Positions 1 through 8,519 of a stretch of DNA of 64,000 nucleotides are shown one piece after another. Source of the DNA: Pseudotabrizicola sp051200875 (lineage in GTDB: Bacteria; Pseudomonadota; Alphaproteobacteria; Rhodobacterales; Rhodobacteraceae); the NCBI RefSeq assembly GCF_051200875.1, contig NZ_CP195191.1, forward strand, positions 1,426,001 to 1,490,000, read 5' to 3'. Position 1 is the stretch's first letter. Each line of letters begins with the position of its first letter. The position numbers and the translations under genes were made by a program. The notes beneath the pieces were generated by a model that searched no databases, was not told where the DNA came from, and saw only the letters and a program-made list of their open reading frames with translations.

Positions 1-416
1 GACCGGATCTGGTCCCGCGCTTGACGGTAAGCCTGCAATTTCGCTTCCCGGGTTTCGCCTAAGCCCGTCGGGTCCAGAATAGGCCAATATTCAATGTCCA
101 GATGATAGTGCCGGGTCAGTTCCAATGCTTGCCTCTGGCTGGCGGGGGACAAAGCAACAATAAGATCAAACTGGCTCAGGTCGTCGCCCCATTCCTGCAT
201 TTCCTCGAAACTGCGGCTGCGATGGCGCGAAAGCTCAATTCCCAGTTCCTGACAGACGGCCACGGAAAACCCATCGACCTCCATGTCGTTCTTCACGCCT
301 GCCGATTGCACATAGGCCTTTTGCCCATACATCTTTTTCATCAGCGCCTCGGCCATGGGCGAGCGCACAGCGTTATGATCGCAGCAGAATAGAACAGACT
401 GCGGGAAATCGCCCAA
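1..416 (-). CDS. low-molecular-weight protein-tyrosine phosphatase (3' end outside window)
   Basis: Cytoplasmic phosphatase of the LMW-PTP/ArsC fold. The N-terminus reads MGDFPQSVLFCCDHNAVRSP, giving the CX5R(S) phosphate loop with Cys12 and Arg18; the second loop cysteine usual in the family is Val17. The general-acid aspartate lies in WPILDPTG. About 138 codons are present and the C-terminus runs off the left edge. The start is a TTG at 416-414, chosen because the UPF0262 stop lies in the same frame only two codons upstream and a GGGGGTAAGAG ribosome-binding stretch precedes it. It is the last visible gene of the hisD run. Substrate unknown; it may act on phosphotyrosine or be an arsenate reductase relative. 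Confidence 0.88.
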   Translation of the reverse strand, partial: MGDFPQSVLFCCDHNAVRSPMAEALMKKMYGQKAYVQSAGVKNDMEVDGFSVAVCQELGIELSRHRSRSFEEMQEWGDDLSQFDLIVALSPASQRQALELTRHYHLDIEYWPILDPTGLGETREAKLQAYRQARDQIR

Positions 417-422
417 AATCTC

Positions 423-902
423 TTACCCCCAATGCAACACGCAAATCAGGGTAAAGAGGCGGCGCGCAGTATCCAGATCGACATCGGCCTTGCCTTCCAG
501 CCGTTCCTGCAACACCCGCGCGCCTTCGTTGTGAATACCGCGTCGTGCCATGTCGATGGCCTCGATCTGGCTTGGTGGCAGGCGTTTTACAGCGTCGAAA
601 TAGCTTTCGCAGATCTGGAAATAATCCTTCACCACTTGGCGGAACGGTCCAAGGCTCAGGTGGAACTCCCCCACCTTGGTCTCATCCTCTGTCGCGATTT
701 CGAACACCAGACGGCCCTCGCGGATCGCCAGACCAAGACGATAGGGCCCGTCCGGAACCTCGCGCCCATCCTTGGCGGGAAGACCAAAGCTGTTCTCTTC
801 CAAAAGATCATAGATCGCGACCCGACGTTCCTGCTCAATCTCAGGCGTCGGGCGGGCGAGACCTTTCTCGTCAATCTCGATATGGCAAATGCGGTTCGTC
901 AT
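423..902 (-). CDS. UPF0262 family protein
   Basis: A 159-residue conserved alphaproteobacterial protein of unknown function, recognised by its N-terminus (MTNRICHIEIDEKG) and overall length. It has no signal peptide or membrane segment and is rich in acidic residues, so it is probably cytoplasmic. It sits between a VOC-domain gene and the LMW phosphatase. The hisD, UPF0262, phosphatase order is, from memory, common in Rhodobacteraceae. The stop codon (423-425) is in the same frame as the downstream phosphatase and two codons before that gene's TTG start, so the two are probably translationally coupled. Confidence 0.9.
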   Translation of the reverse strand: MTNRICHIEIDEKGLARPTPEIEQERRVAIYDLLEENSFGLPAKDGREVPDGPYRLGLAIREGRLVFEIATEDETKVGEFHLSLGPFRQVVKDYFQICESYFDAVKRLPPSQIEAIDMARRGIHNEGARVLQERLEGKADVDLDTARRLFTLICVLHWG

Positions 903-971
903 GGTCGGGCCTTGCTAAGTACGCCCCCGTGATGCCCGACCGCCCCAGCCAAGGCAAGGCTTCATTGCGGA

Positions 972-1409
972 TCAGGCTTGTTTGACCGCCCGTGAACCCA
1001 AATCCTGATAAAAGCGCAAAAGATACCCGTCAGGATCGGCCACCACGAATTGCCGGTTGCCAACTTCTGTGTCCCCTACCCGGTACCAGCGGTCTTCGCG
1101 GTCAATGACCAACGGCCATCCTTCTGCTTCCAACGCAGCCAGAATTGGCGCCCCTAAAGAAACCGGGATTTGCAGGTTCACACCGCGCCCCAGAGGGCCC
1201 GAAATCGCTCCAACCAAAGGGGCGAAATCCCGCCCGACCCCGATCTGGTCCAGCATGATCCGTGCACCTTCGCGTTCCAGCATGGCAAAGCCGTCTTCCG
1301 GCCTCAGATAGCAGACCGAAAACCCCAAAAGCTCGCGGTAGAAAGCCACGCTGCGCTGCCAATCCCGCACTGAAAGCTCTGGGATCAGGGCAGGTGCCAG
1401 ATCAGTCAT
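972..1409 (-). CDS. VOC-superfamily protein, bleomycin-resistance/glyoxalase type
   Basis: A 145-residue protein with one vicinal-oxygen-chelate domain: an N-terminal beta-alpha unit (LIPELSVRDWQRSVAFYREL) and a C-terminal unit ending VADPDGYLLRFYQDLG, as in bleomycin-binding proteins and glyoxalases. Such proteins either bind a hydrophobic drug as a dimer or use a metal to act on a small substrate. No substrate can be assigned. The start overlaps the hisD stop by 8 nt, so it is read from the hisD transcript. Confidence 0.85.
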   Translation of the reverse strand: MTDLAPALIPELSVRDWQRSVAFYRELLGFSVCYLRPEDGFAMLEREGARIMLDQIGVGRDFAPLVGAISGPLGRGVNLQIPVSLGAPILAALEAEGWPLVIDREDRWYRVGDTEVGNRQFVVADPDGYLLRFYQDLGSRAVKQA

Positions 1410-2703
1410 TCAACCGGTCCAGCCGCGCCCGCACACTCAGCCCGTGGGCTTCAAGACTTTCGCTGATCGCAAGGGTTTCTGCGGCCGGGCCGATGGCCTT
1501 CAGCGCCTCGGGCGTCATTCGGGCCATCGTGGTGCGCTTCATGAAATCCAGCACATTCAGGCCACTAGAAAACCGTGCCGACCGCGCTGTTGGCAAAACG
1601 TGGTTCGGCCCGCCAACATAGTCACCGATAGCCTCTGGCGTCCAAGGGCCAAGGAAAATGGCCCCGGCATGAGGGATCTTCGCGGCCAGGCCTTCGGCAT
1701 CCTCGACCATAATCTCCAGATGCTCGGGCGCGATCCGGTTGGCCAAGGCCGCCGCCTGATCAAGGCTGTCGACCACAATCACCGCACCATTGTCGCGCCA
1801 GCTTGCCCCCGCAATCGCACGGCGCTCCAGCGTTTCCAGCCGCTTTTCCACCGCAGCCGCCACCGCCTCGCCCAGGGCGGCGTCTGTCGTAATCAGAATG
1901 GCCTGTGCGCTTTCGTCGTGTTCGGCTTGGCTCAGCAGGTCCAGCGCGATCCAGTCGGCGTCATTGCCAGCATCGGCAATCACCAAAACCTCGGACGGGC
2001 CTGCGATCATATCAATCCCCACCCGCCCAAAGACCCGCCGCTTCGCCGCAGCCACAAAGGCATTTCCCGGCCCGGTGATCTTGTCGACGGGCTGAACGGT
2101 TGCCGTGCCATAGGCCAAGGCCGCAATTGCCTGCGCGCCGCCCATCCGGTAAACCACATCCACCCCGGCCAATTGTGCTGCCAGCAGCACCAGCGGATTG
2201 ACCACTCCACCCGGCGTCGGGCAGGCAATCACCAGACGTTCAACCCCTGCCACCTTGGCCGGAATCGCGTTCATCAAGACGCTGGACGGGTACGAAGCCA
2301 ACCCCCCAGGCACATATAGCCCCGCCGCGGAAACCGGTGTCCAGCGCCAGCCCAAGGTCGCCCCCGCCGCATCGGTCCATGAGGCATCTTCCGGTTTTTG
2401 GCGTTCGTGATAGGCACGGATGCGCTCTGCCGCCAGTTCCAGCGCCGCGCGCTCTGCCGCGGGCACCTTGGCAATCTCGGAAGCCATTTCTTCGGGTGAA
2501 AATGCCAATTGGTCAGCCGACAAAGACAGGCGGTCAAATTTCGCCGTCAGCTCCAGCACCGCGGCATCGCCCCGCGCCCGCACATCCGCAATGATACCGG
2601 CCACGATCTGATCGACATCTTCGGCCTCTTCGCGCTTCATCGCCAAAAGGGCCGCAAAACGGGCGTCGAAATCGGCATCACGGCTGGACAGGAACATGGG
2701 CAT
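1402..2703 (-). CDS. hisD: histidinol dehydrogenase
   Basis: A 433-residue enzyme catalysing the two NAD-dependent oxidations of L-histidinol to L-histidine, the last steps of histidine biosynthesis. Family landmarks are the glycine-rich GPGNAFVAAAKR, the zinc-ligand region SQAEHDESAQ, the catalytic Glu-His pair in APEHLEI, and GPNHVLPT. Length is normal. The ATG at 2703 has AGGAAG 7 nt upstream; the leader contains the palindrome GGAAGCTTCC. It is first in a four-gene minus-strand run (hisD, VOC, UPF0262, phosphatase). Confidence 0.97.
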   Translation of the reverse strand: MPMFLSSRDADFDARFAALLAMKREEAEDVDQIVAGIIADVRARGDAAVLELTAKFDRLSLSADQLAFSPEEMASEIAKVPAAERAALELAAERIRAYHERQKPEDASWTDAAGATLGWRWTPVSAAGLYVPGGLASYPSSVLMNAIPAKVAGVERLVIACPTPGGVVNPLVLLAAQLAGVDVVYRMGGAQAIAALAYGTATVQPVDKITGPGNAFVAAAKRRVFGRVGIDMIAGPSEVLVIADAGNDADWIALDLLSQAEHDESAQAILITTDAALGEAVAAAVEKRLETLERRAIAGASWRDNGAVIVVDSLDQAAALANRIAPEHLEIMVEDAEGLAAKIPHAGAIFLGPWTPEAIGDYVGGPNHVLPTARSARFSSGLNVLDFMKRTTMARMTPEALKAIGPAAETLAISESLEAHGLSVRARLDRLND

Positions 2704-2789
2704 CGGAAGCTTCCTTTCGGGTTGCGCGTCAGATAGCGCGCCCCTGCCTTTGCCTCAAGTCGCCATTTGCCGCGTCAGCACTTACCGGG

Positions 2790-3554
2790 TCACCCCCTGC
2801 CCTGCGCCCGCACCAGTCCAACCAGATCAGACACCGCTTTCTTGATCTGGAAAATGTCAAAGCCCGCGAAAAGCCGATACCCGCGCGCGGCCAGATCCGC
2901 CACCTGCTCTGGCGTCGTCGCCGCACCGCCCAGCGCCACGCCAGTCTTGCGCGCAGCCGCTTCGATCCGCGCCACCGCCGCCGTAAAATCGGGATGGTCG
3001 AACTGACCAGATATCCCCAGTGACGTCGACAAATCAAAGGAGGCAACGATCACCAGATCAACGCCATCGACCGCCAGAATGTCGTCGATGTTTTCAACCG
3101 CTTCGACCGTCTCGATCAGAATGCAGCACGCGATGCTGTCACCGAAGGTCGGAAGATATTCCATCGGCGGCACGCCCCAGCGGGAATGCGCGACAAAGGC
3201 CCCCCAACCGCGCACGCCACGCGGCGGATAGCGCGTGGCCGCAACACAGGCCCTCGTTTCCGCCGCCGTGCGAACCAGCGGGAACATGATCCCCTCTGCC
3301 CCCATGTCCAAAGCCAATTTGACCTGCGCCGGATCGTGGTCGATCACGCGCACCATCGCCCCGCAATCGGTTCCTTGAGTCGCCATGATCATCGCATGAA
3401 GCGTCTCGGTATTGGTCGCGGCATGTTCCCGGTCAATCACCATCATTTCGACCCCGGTCGAGGCGATTGCCTGCGCCAGCGTCGGCGATGGGATGATGCA
3501 CATTTCCCCGGAAAGAAGGCGGCCCTTGTCTCTGAGTTTTTCCTTCAGTTTCAT
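2790..3554 (-). CDS. HpcH/HpaI aldolase family protein
   Basis: A 254-residue class II pyruvate aldolase of the HpcH/HpaI (4-hydroxy-2-oxoalkanedioate aldolase) family. Landmarks are the catalytic-base histidine in VIDREHAATNTE, the family hallmark YPPRGVRGWG, the metal-ligand glutamate in ILIETVEAVENID and the aspartate in VIVASFDLSTSLG. Such enzymes cleave or form 2-oxo-4-hydroxy acids with pyruvate or a related enolate; the substrate is not predictable here. A paralogue lies at the right edge (63241-64000). It is followed 29 nt upstream by a GST gene on the same strand. Confidence 0.88.
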   Translation of the reverse strand: MKLKEKLRDKGRLLSGEMCIIPSPTLAQAIASTGVEMMVIDREHAATNTETLHAMIMATQGTDCGAMVRVIDHDPAQVKLALDMGAEGIMFPLVRTAAETRACVAATRYPPRGVRGWGAFVAHSRWGVPPMEYLPTFGDSIACCILIETVEAVENIDDILAVDGVDLVIVASFDLSTSLGISGQFDHPDFTAAVARIEAAARKTGVALGGAATTPEQVADLAARGYRLFAGFDIFQIKKAVSDLVGLVRAQGRG

Positions 3555-3583
3555 CCGGCCACCTCCTTTTTGTTTCCCGGTCT

Positions 3584-4240
3584 CTATTCCGGCTCAGCGT
3601 TGCGCGTCGCCCAGACCTTCTGAAAAGCCGGTCGTGCCTGACAGGCGGAAAGCCAGCGGGCGACACTGGGGAAATCCGCCAGCAAGGGCGCATAGGGCTG
3701 ACCATAACGCAGGCATTCTTCCACGATGATATCCGCCACAGTAAACCGGTCCAGCAGCCAGTCACGCCCCTGCAAATGCGCTTCCAGCCGCGCCAATGGG
3801 CGCGACAGCTTTTGTGCGGCAATCTTCAGGATGCCTTGCCCGGTTGGTGTGTCCTGCTGCTTGTCACGGTAGGTATACAGGATCTCGATCGCCGCCCCTT
3901 CAATCGAGGTCGCGGCGAACAGCGCCCAATTCTCCATCAGGCTCGCCTCATCATCCGATGCGGGCCCCAGCTTGCCCCCATGCTTGCGGGCGATGTGCAG
4001 GCAAATCGCAAGGCTTTCGGTCAAAAGCAGCGGGCCATCGCGCAAGGCGGGGATCTGGCCAATCGGATTGACCGAAAGAAAATCTGGTGTCGCGGTGTTC
4101 AAGGGCGCGCCGGCGGCCTTTGGGTTGTCCAGCCGATAGGCTTGAATAACGGGCACATGGGTGAAAGGTACATCCGCCTCGGCCAAAAGCCAAAGCGGGC
4201 GCAAGGCGCGTGATCGGTACACACCATAAAGGGTCATCAT
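3584..4240 (-). CDS. glutathione S-transferase family protein
   Basis: A 218-residue GST. The thioredoxin-fold half starts MMTLYGVYRSRALRPLWLL with the glutathione-binding NPIGQIPALRDGPLLLTES segment, followed by an all-helical C-terminal half with the folding motif region DRFTVADIIVEECL. The frame is open up to about 4876, but the ATG at 4240 has AGGAG 9 nt upstream and starts exactly at the GST fold, so the extension is not used. Physiological substrate unknown. It is divergent from ppk2. Confidence 0.9.
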   Translation of the reverse strand: MMTLYGVYRSRALRPLWLLAEADVPFTHVPVIQAYRLDNPKAAGAPLNTATPDFLSVNPIGQIPALRDGPLLLTESLAICLHIARKHGGKLGPASDDEASLMENWALFAATSIEGAAIEILYTYRDKQQDTPTGQGILKIAAQKLSRPLARLEAHLQGRDWLLDRFTVADIIVEECLRYGQPYAPLLADFPSVARWLSACQARPAFQKVWATRNAEPE

Positions 4241-4348
4241 GGTCGGGGTCTCCTGTTCTGCGCTCAGACTATCGTGCAACCGCAAGCCTGCAATCACCCA
4301 TTTCTCCACTGGGGCGAAATCTTCTGCGCACCAAAGCCGTCGAGTTGC

Positions 4349-4390
4349 TTGACCCGGATCAAAGCCCGCCTCGCGATCTGGTGATAAGAT
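4349..4390 (+). promoter_or_regulatory. FNR/FnrL-type site and class II promoter for ppk2
   Basis: TTGAC-CCGG-ATCAA at 4349-4362 differs from the FNR consensus TTGAT-N4-ATCAA in one base. A TAAGAT -10 candidate lies at 4385-4390, putting the start point near 4397, about 41.5 nt from the site centre. That is the classical class II activator position. The downstream gene is ppk2 (ATG 4424). Prediction from sequence only. Confidence 0.55.
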
Positions 4391-4423
4391 GCGCCCCAGT
4401 TTAAGCGAAAAGGTGGTTTCCCA

Positions 4424-5419
4424 ATGAAAGACGCAATTCCGACATCCGACACCAGTGCCGCCCCGCAATCCCGTGCGACCTTGATGCCGGATGCCGCGCC
4501 CTCGGACCAACCCCTCCCCAGTGCGGAAAGTGTTAAGGCCACACCCGGCCCAAGGACGTTTCCAAAGGCCGATCCGTCGACCGTTGCCCGCGTCTTTGAA
4601 AGCGGCCATTACCCTTATGCCCGCCCGATGGCCCGCAAGACCTATGAAGCCGAAAAGGCCAAACTTCAGGCCGAGCTGTTGAAGGTTCAGATCTGGGCGC
4701 AGGACACCGGCCAGAAATTTGTCGTGCTGATGGAAGGCCGCGATGCCGCGGGCAAGGGGGGCACGATCAAGCGTTTCATGGAGCATCTGAATCCGCGCTA
4801 TGCCCGCGTTGTCGCCCTGACCAAACCGACCGAGACAGAAAAGGGACAATGGTTCTTTCAGCGCTACCTCAACCACCTCCCCACTGCCGGTGAAATGGTG
4901 TTCTACGACCGCAGCTGGTACAACCGCGCCGGGGTCGAGCGCGTGATGGGCTTCTGCTCACCTTCGGAATATCTGGAATTCATGCGCGAAGTGCCGGAAC
5001 TGGAACGGATGCTCGTCCGCTCGGGCATCCGGCTTTACAAATACTGGTTTTCCGTCACCCGCGACGAACAGCTGCGCCGCTTCAAGTCGCGCGAAACGGA
5101 CCCGCTGAAGATGTGGAAACTCTCTCCCATCGACAAGGCGTCGCTAGACAAATGGGATGACTATACCGAGGCCAAAGAGGCCATGTTCTTTTACACCGAT
5201 ACCGCCGATGCACCTTGGACCATCGTCAAATCGAATGACAAGAAGCGGGCGCGGCTGAATTGTATGCGCCACTTCCTGTCGACCATCGACTACCCCGGAA
5301 AGGACAAATCCCTGATTGGTGAGGTCGACCCTCTGATCGTCGGCCATGCCGCGCAGGTGATCAACGCGGCGGGCCACATTCTTGATACCGCGCAGCATCC
5401 GGTCTTGCGCAAAGGCTAG
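4424..5419 (+). CDS. ppk2: polyphosphate kinase 2
   Basis: A 331-residue PPK2-family kinase, which transfers phosphate between polyphosphate and nucleotides, usually favouring NDP to NTP conversion from polyphosphate. The Walker A loop GRDAAGKGG lies near residues 103-112 and the Walker B/lid start FYDRSWYNRAGVE near 160-172. The first 60-70 residues are a Pro/Ala/Ser-rich extension without a recognisable fold. One kinase domain is present, so this is the single-domain class. An AAAGGTGG ribosome-binding site precedes the ATG. It is unlinked to ppk1-ppx at 24979-28789. A near-consensus FNR-type site lies upstream. Confidence 0.93.
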   Translation: MKDAIPTSDTSAAPQSRATLMPDAAPSDQPLPSAESVKATPGPRTFPKADPSTVARVFESGHYPYARPMARKTYEAEKAKLQAELLKVQIWAQDTGQKFVVLMEGRDAAGKGGTIKRFMEHLNPRYARVVALTKPTETEKGQWFFQRYLNHLPTAGEMVFYDRSWYNRAGVERVMGFCSPSEYLEFMREVPELERMLVRSGIRLYKYWFSVTRDEQLRRFKSRETDPLKMWKLSPIDKASLDKWDDYTEAKEAMFFYTDTADAPWTIVKSNDKKRARLNCMRHFLSTIDYPGKDKSLIGEVDPLIVGHAAQVINAAGHILDTAQHPVLRKG

Positions 5420-5454
5420 GCGATCCCCCGCTTGTGAACCGCGACCGCATTTTC

Positions 5455-5481
5455 GGGACTCGCCGCCGCTTGGCGTGTCCC
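5455..5481 (+). terminator. hairpin after ppk2
   Basis: GGGAC-T-CGCC / GGCG-T-GTCCC forms a 10-bp stem with one T.T mismatch, followed by TTATCTT. It lies 36 nt after the ppk2 stop and 37 nt before the DUF1007 start. Probable intrinsic terminator with a weak T tract. Confidence 0.5.
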
Positions 5482-5518
5482 TTATCTTGGGGTCACAGGT
5501 TCACCATAAAGCGTTGCA

Positions 5519-6190
5519 ATGCCGTTTCTCCTGCCCCGTCCCCGCAAGACCATAGTGGCCACGCTTGCCGCCCTTCTTCCGGCACCCGTCTTGGCCCATC
5601 CCCATATCTTCATCGACACGGGCGTCGAACTGATCTTCAACGCCGAGGGTCTGGCGACGGGCGTTCGCGTGACATGGGCCTATGACGATCTGTATTCCCT
5701 GACTTATCTGGCGGAAAACGGCTTTGACCCCGATTTTGACGGCCAATTGACCGCCGAGGAAATCGCGCGCCTTCAAGGCTTCGACATGAACTGGGATGCA
5801 GGTTTTGCTGGCGATAGCTATGCCTTTCTGGGCGAAACCCCGTTGCTCCTGTCGCCTCCAAAAGAGCCGACCGCAGCCCTGATCGACGGCCAATTGACCA
5901 GTACCCATCTGCGCAGCTTTGAACAGCCGCTTGCCCTTGGCGGCACCGATTTCATCCTTCGGGTCTATGATCCGTCGTATTACACCGCCTACACCATCGC
6001 CTTCCCGACCATCCTGACCGGGCGCGAAGACTGCACATCGCAGGCCTATGAACCTGATCGTGAAGCTGCTGATGAAAGGCTGGAGGCCGCCTTGGCCGAA
6101 CAGGCAGGCAGCGCCGATGCTGAAACCGACTTCCCGGCTATCGGAGATGCCTATGCCGAAGAAGTGGTGGTCTCATGCCCCGCAAGCTGA
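5519..6190 (+). CDS. DUF1007 family periplasmic protein
   Basis: A 223-residue exported protein. A signal peptide ends at VLAHPHIF, and the mature N-terminus HPHIFIDTGVEL is the DUF1007 hallmark with potentially metal-binding histidines. An EF-hand-like stretch (DPDFDGQLTAEE) follows near residue 77. DUF1007 proteins are usually encoded beside NicO-type metal exporters, as here: the next gene starts 16 nt inside this one. The partnership suggests periplasmic handling of nickel, cobalt or zinc for the permease; the precise role is not established. Confidence 0.88.
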   Translation: MPFLLPRPRKTIVATLAALLPAPVLAHPHIFIDTGVELIFNAEGLATGVRVTWAYDDLYSLTYLAENGFDPDFDGQLTAEEIARLQGFDMNWDAGFAGDSYAFLGETPLLLSPPKEPTAALIDGQLTSTHLRSFEQPLALGGTDFILRVYDPSYYTAYTIAFPTILTGREDCTSQAYEPDREAADERLEAALAEQAGSADAETDFPAIGDAYAEEVVVSCPAS

Positions 6191-7104
6191 TCTTGTCTAC
6201 CAGCCTCGGCCTCGCCGCGCTTGGCCTTGTCCTTTGGGCAAGCGGCGGGCTTGACGCTCTCCTCCACTTTGCTCGCGATCAGCAACGTCAGGTCCAAGAC
6301 AGTCTCGCCGGGGCCGTGCGCGCACTGAAGGCGGGCCAACCCGGCGCTTGGACTGCCCTCTTGTCCGTCTGCTTTGGATACGGGTTTTTCCATGCCGTCG
6401 GCCCCGGACATGGCAAAGCCGTCATCGGGGCCTATGGCCTGACCCGTCGGGTGCCAATGGCACGGCTGGCCGGGCTGGCCTTGGCCTCGTCCCTTGCGCA
6501 AGCCGCCGCGGCTGTGGCTTTGGTGGCCGGGGGCAGCCTGCTGCTGGGGTGGTCGCGCCCCGAAATGGAACAGGTCGCCGAAAAGACCATGCTCCCGCTC
6601 TCCTACGCTCTTGTAGCGGCACTTGGCGGCTGGCTTGTCTGGCGCGGCGCAAAGGGCCTCATGCGCGCGACACCTGCCGCAAGTCACCATCACGACCACG
6701 GGCATGACCACGGGCATGACCACGGGCCAGATTGCGGCTGCGGCCACGCCCACGGACCCAGCCTTGAACAAGTCCAACAGGTCCAGTCCTTCCGCGACGC
6801 AGCCCTTCTGATAGCGGCCATCGCAATGCGCCCCTGTTCCGGCGCGCTCCTTCTCTTGGTGCTGACCTTCGCCCTTGGCATCGCACCTGCGGGCATAGCA
6901 GGCACCTTTGCCATGGGGCTTGGCACCGCAACGGTCACCATCGCCACGGCCTTTGCCGCCGCCACCTTCCGCGAGGGTGGCTTGGCCGGGCTGATGCAGT
7001 CTCGTCTGGAACAGCAACTCGCCTTCACCCTGCCCCTCCTTGAACTGTCGGCAGGGCTGGCCATCGCGGGCCTCTCCCTCACCCTTTTGCTCCAGTCATT
7101 CTGA
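6175..7104 (+). CDS. NicO/RcnA-family nickel/cobalt transporter
   Basis: A 309-residue integral membrane protein with about six hydrophobic helices. Between the third and fourth lies a His/Asp-rich loop (residues about 171-196, with repeats of HDHG and a GCGCGHAHG stretch), a typical metal-sensing or binding segment of RcnA/NicO proteins. Family motifs FFHAVGPGHGKAV (residues about 69-81) and AMRPCSGALLLL are present. Likely exports Ni2+, Co2+ or a related divalent metal. The 16-nt overlap with the DUF1007 gene indicates co-translation. Confidence 0.9.
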   Translation: MPRKLILSTSLGLAALGLVLWASGGLDALLHFARDQQRQVQDSLAGAVRALKAGQPGAWTALLSVCFGYGFFHAVGPGHGKAVIGAYGLTRRVPMARLAGLALASSLAQAAAAVALVAGGSLLLGWSRPEMEQVAEKTMLPLSYALVAALGGWLVWRGAKGLMRATPAASHHHDHGHDHGHDHGPDCGCGHAHGPSLEQVQQVQSFRDAALLIAAIAMRPCSGALLLLVLTFALGIAPAGIAGTFAMGLGTATVTIATAFAAATFREGGLAGLMQSRLEQQLAFTLPLLELSAGLAIAGLSLTLLLQSF

Positions 7105-7142
7105 GCCTTGCAGTGCCACTTTCTTGGGCGTAAGCCTTCGAC

Positions 7143-8513
7143 ATGTATAATTTGTCGCACCCTCAGCATGGCCTAACCGTTACAGGCCACGCAAAGTCAT
7201 TACTCGCTCTCGGCCTTCCATTGATCGGCAGCCAGCTCGCTCAATTCGGCCTGCACGTCACAGATACGGTCATGCTGGGCTGGTACGGCACCCTGCCCCT
7301 TGCGGCGGGCGTTCTGGGATCGTCCAGCTTTTTCGTCCTCTTCATCCTAGGGTCTGGTTTTGCAAAGGCCGTCATGCCCATGGTCGCCTCGGCCGAGGCG
7401 CGTGGCGATGAGGTGCAGGTGCGCCGCGTTGCCCGCATGGGGCTTTGGCTCTCGATCCTCTTTGGCATCCTGATCTATCCGCTGTTCTGGTACTCGGAAC
7501 CCGTGCTTCTCGCGCTTGGTCAGGAACCCGATGTCGCGGCTCTGGCCCGCGACTACCTGCGCCTCGTCGGGCTTGGCATGATTCCGGCCCTGATGGTCAT
7601 GGTGCTGAAAAACTACCTTGCCGCGCTGGAACGCACGCAGGTGCAACTTTGGGTCACCCTCGCCGCCGTGCCCATCAACGGCATCCTGAACTGGATGCTG
7701 ATTTTCGGGAACTGGGGCGCACCGGAACTGGGCGTGACCGGATCGGCCATCGCCACCCTGATCGTGCAGATCGTGACGCTGCTGGTGATCTGCCTTTACG
7801 CCGGTCTCTTGCCATCCTTGCGGAAATACCAGCTTTTCATCCGCTTCTGGAAGCCTGATTGGCCGGGCTTTGCCGCCGTTTTCCGGCTGGGCTGGCCAAT
7901 GGGCCTGACGGGCCTTGCCGAGTCTGGGCTGTTTCAGGCCAGCGCCCTGATGATGGGCTGGATCGGCACCGTGGAACTCGCCGCCCATGGCATTGCGCTG
8001 GAAATCACCGCGCTGACCTTCATGGTCCATGTCGGACTTGCCAATTCGGTCACGGTCCGGACGGGGCGCTTTCATGGCGCAGGCAATATCGCCGATCTGC
8101 GTCGCGGCGCTGCCGTTGCCATCGCCCTTTCCCTTGTTTTTGCTGGCCTGACGGTCCTTGTCTTCCTGACTTTCCCGCAGCCAATGATCTCGGTCTTTAT
8201 CGACCCGGCAAGCACCGATCGCGCTGCCATCCTAGCCATTGGCACCGTGCTCTTGGCCTGTGCCGCGCTGTTCCAACTCGCCGATTCCATGCAGGTTCTG
8301 GCCTTGGGAATGCTCGCGGGCGTGCATGACACCAAGATACCGATGGTCTTTGCCGCCATCAGCTATTGGGTGATCGGATTTCCCGCCAGCTATGCCTTGG
8401 CCTTTGTCTTTGGCTATGGCGCGACTGGGATTTGGCTTGGCCTTGTCGTGGGCCTTGCCGCGGCGGCAGCCAGCCTGATGGCCCGGTTCTGGCTTCGCCT
8501 TCCCCGGGCCTGA
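7143..8513 (+). CDS. MATE family efflux transporter
   Basis: A 456-residue polytopic membrane protein with about twelve hydrophobic segments in two similar halves, characteristic of NorM/DinF-type multidrug and toxin extrusion proteins, which expel cationic compounds with Na+ or H+ antiport. N-terminal region LALGLPLIGSQLAQFGLHVTD and the second-half start RLGWPMGLTGLAESGLFQ match MATE repeats. No strong Shine-Dalgarno precedes the ATG at 7143, so the start could lie at a nearby codon. It is convergent with the epimerase, with only 6 nt between stops. Confidence 0.92.
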   Translation: MYNLSHPQHGLTVTGHAKSLLALGLPLIGSQLAQFGLHVTDTVMLGWYGTLPLAAGVLGSSSFFVLFILGSGFAKAVMPMVASAEARGDEVQVRRVARMGLWLSILFGILIYPLFWYSEPVLLALGQEPDVAALARDYLRLVGLGMIPALMVMVLKNYLAALERTQVQLWVTLAAVPINGILNWMLIFGNWGAPELGVTGSAIATLIVQIVTLLVICLYAGLLPSLRKYQLFIRFWKPDWPGFAAVFRLGWPMGLTGLAESGLFQASALMMGWIGTVELAAHGIALEITALTFMVHVGLANSVTVRTGRFHGAGNIADLRRGAAVAIALSLVFAGLTVLVFLTFPQPMISVFIDPASTDRAAILAIGTVLLACAALFQLADSMQVLALGMLAGVHDTKIPMVFAAISYWVIGFPASYALAFVFGYGATGIWLGLVVGLAAAAASLMARFWLRLPRA

Positions 8514-8519
8514 TCCGGC

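Noticed and set aside
4241..4876. N-terminal extension of the GST frame
   Set aside because: It runs across the ppk2 promoter and coding region on the other strand; the GST fold and ribosome-binding site start at 4240.
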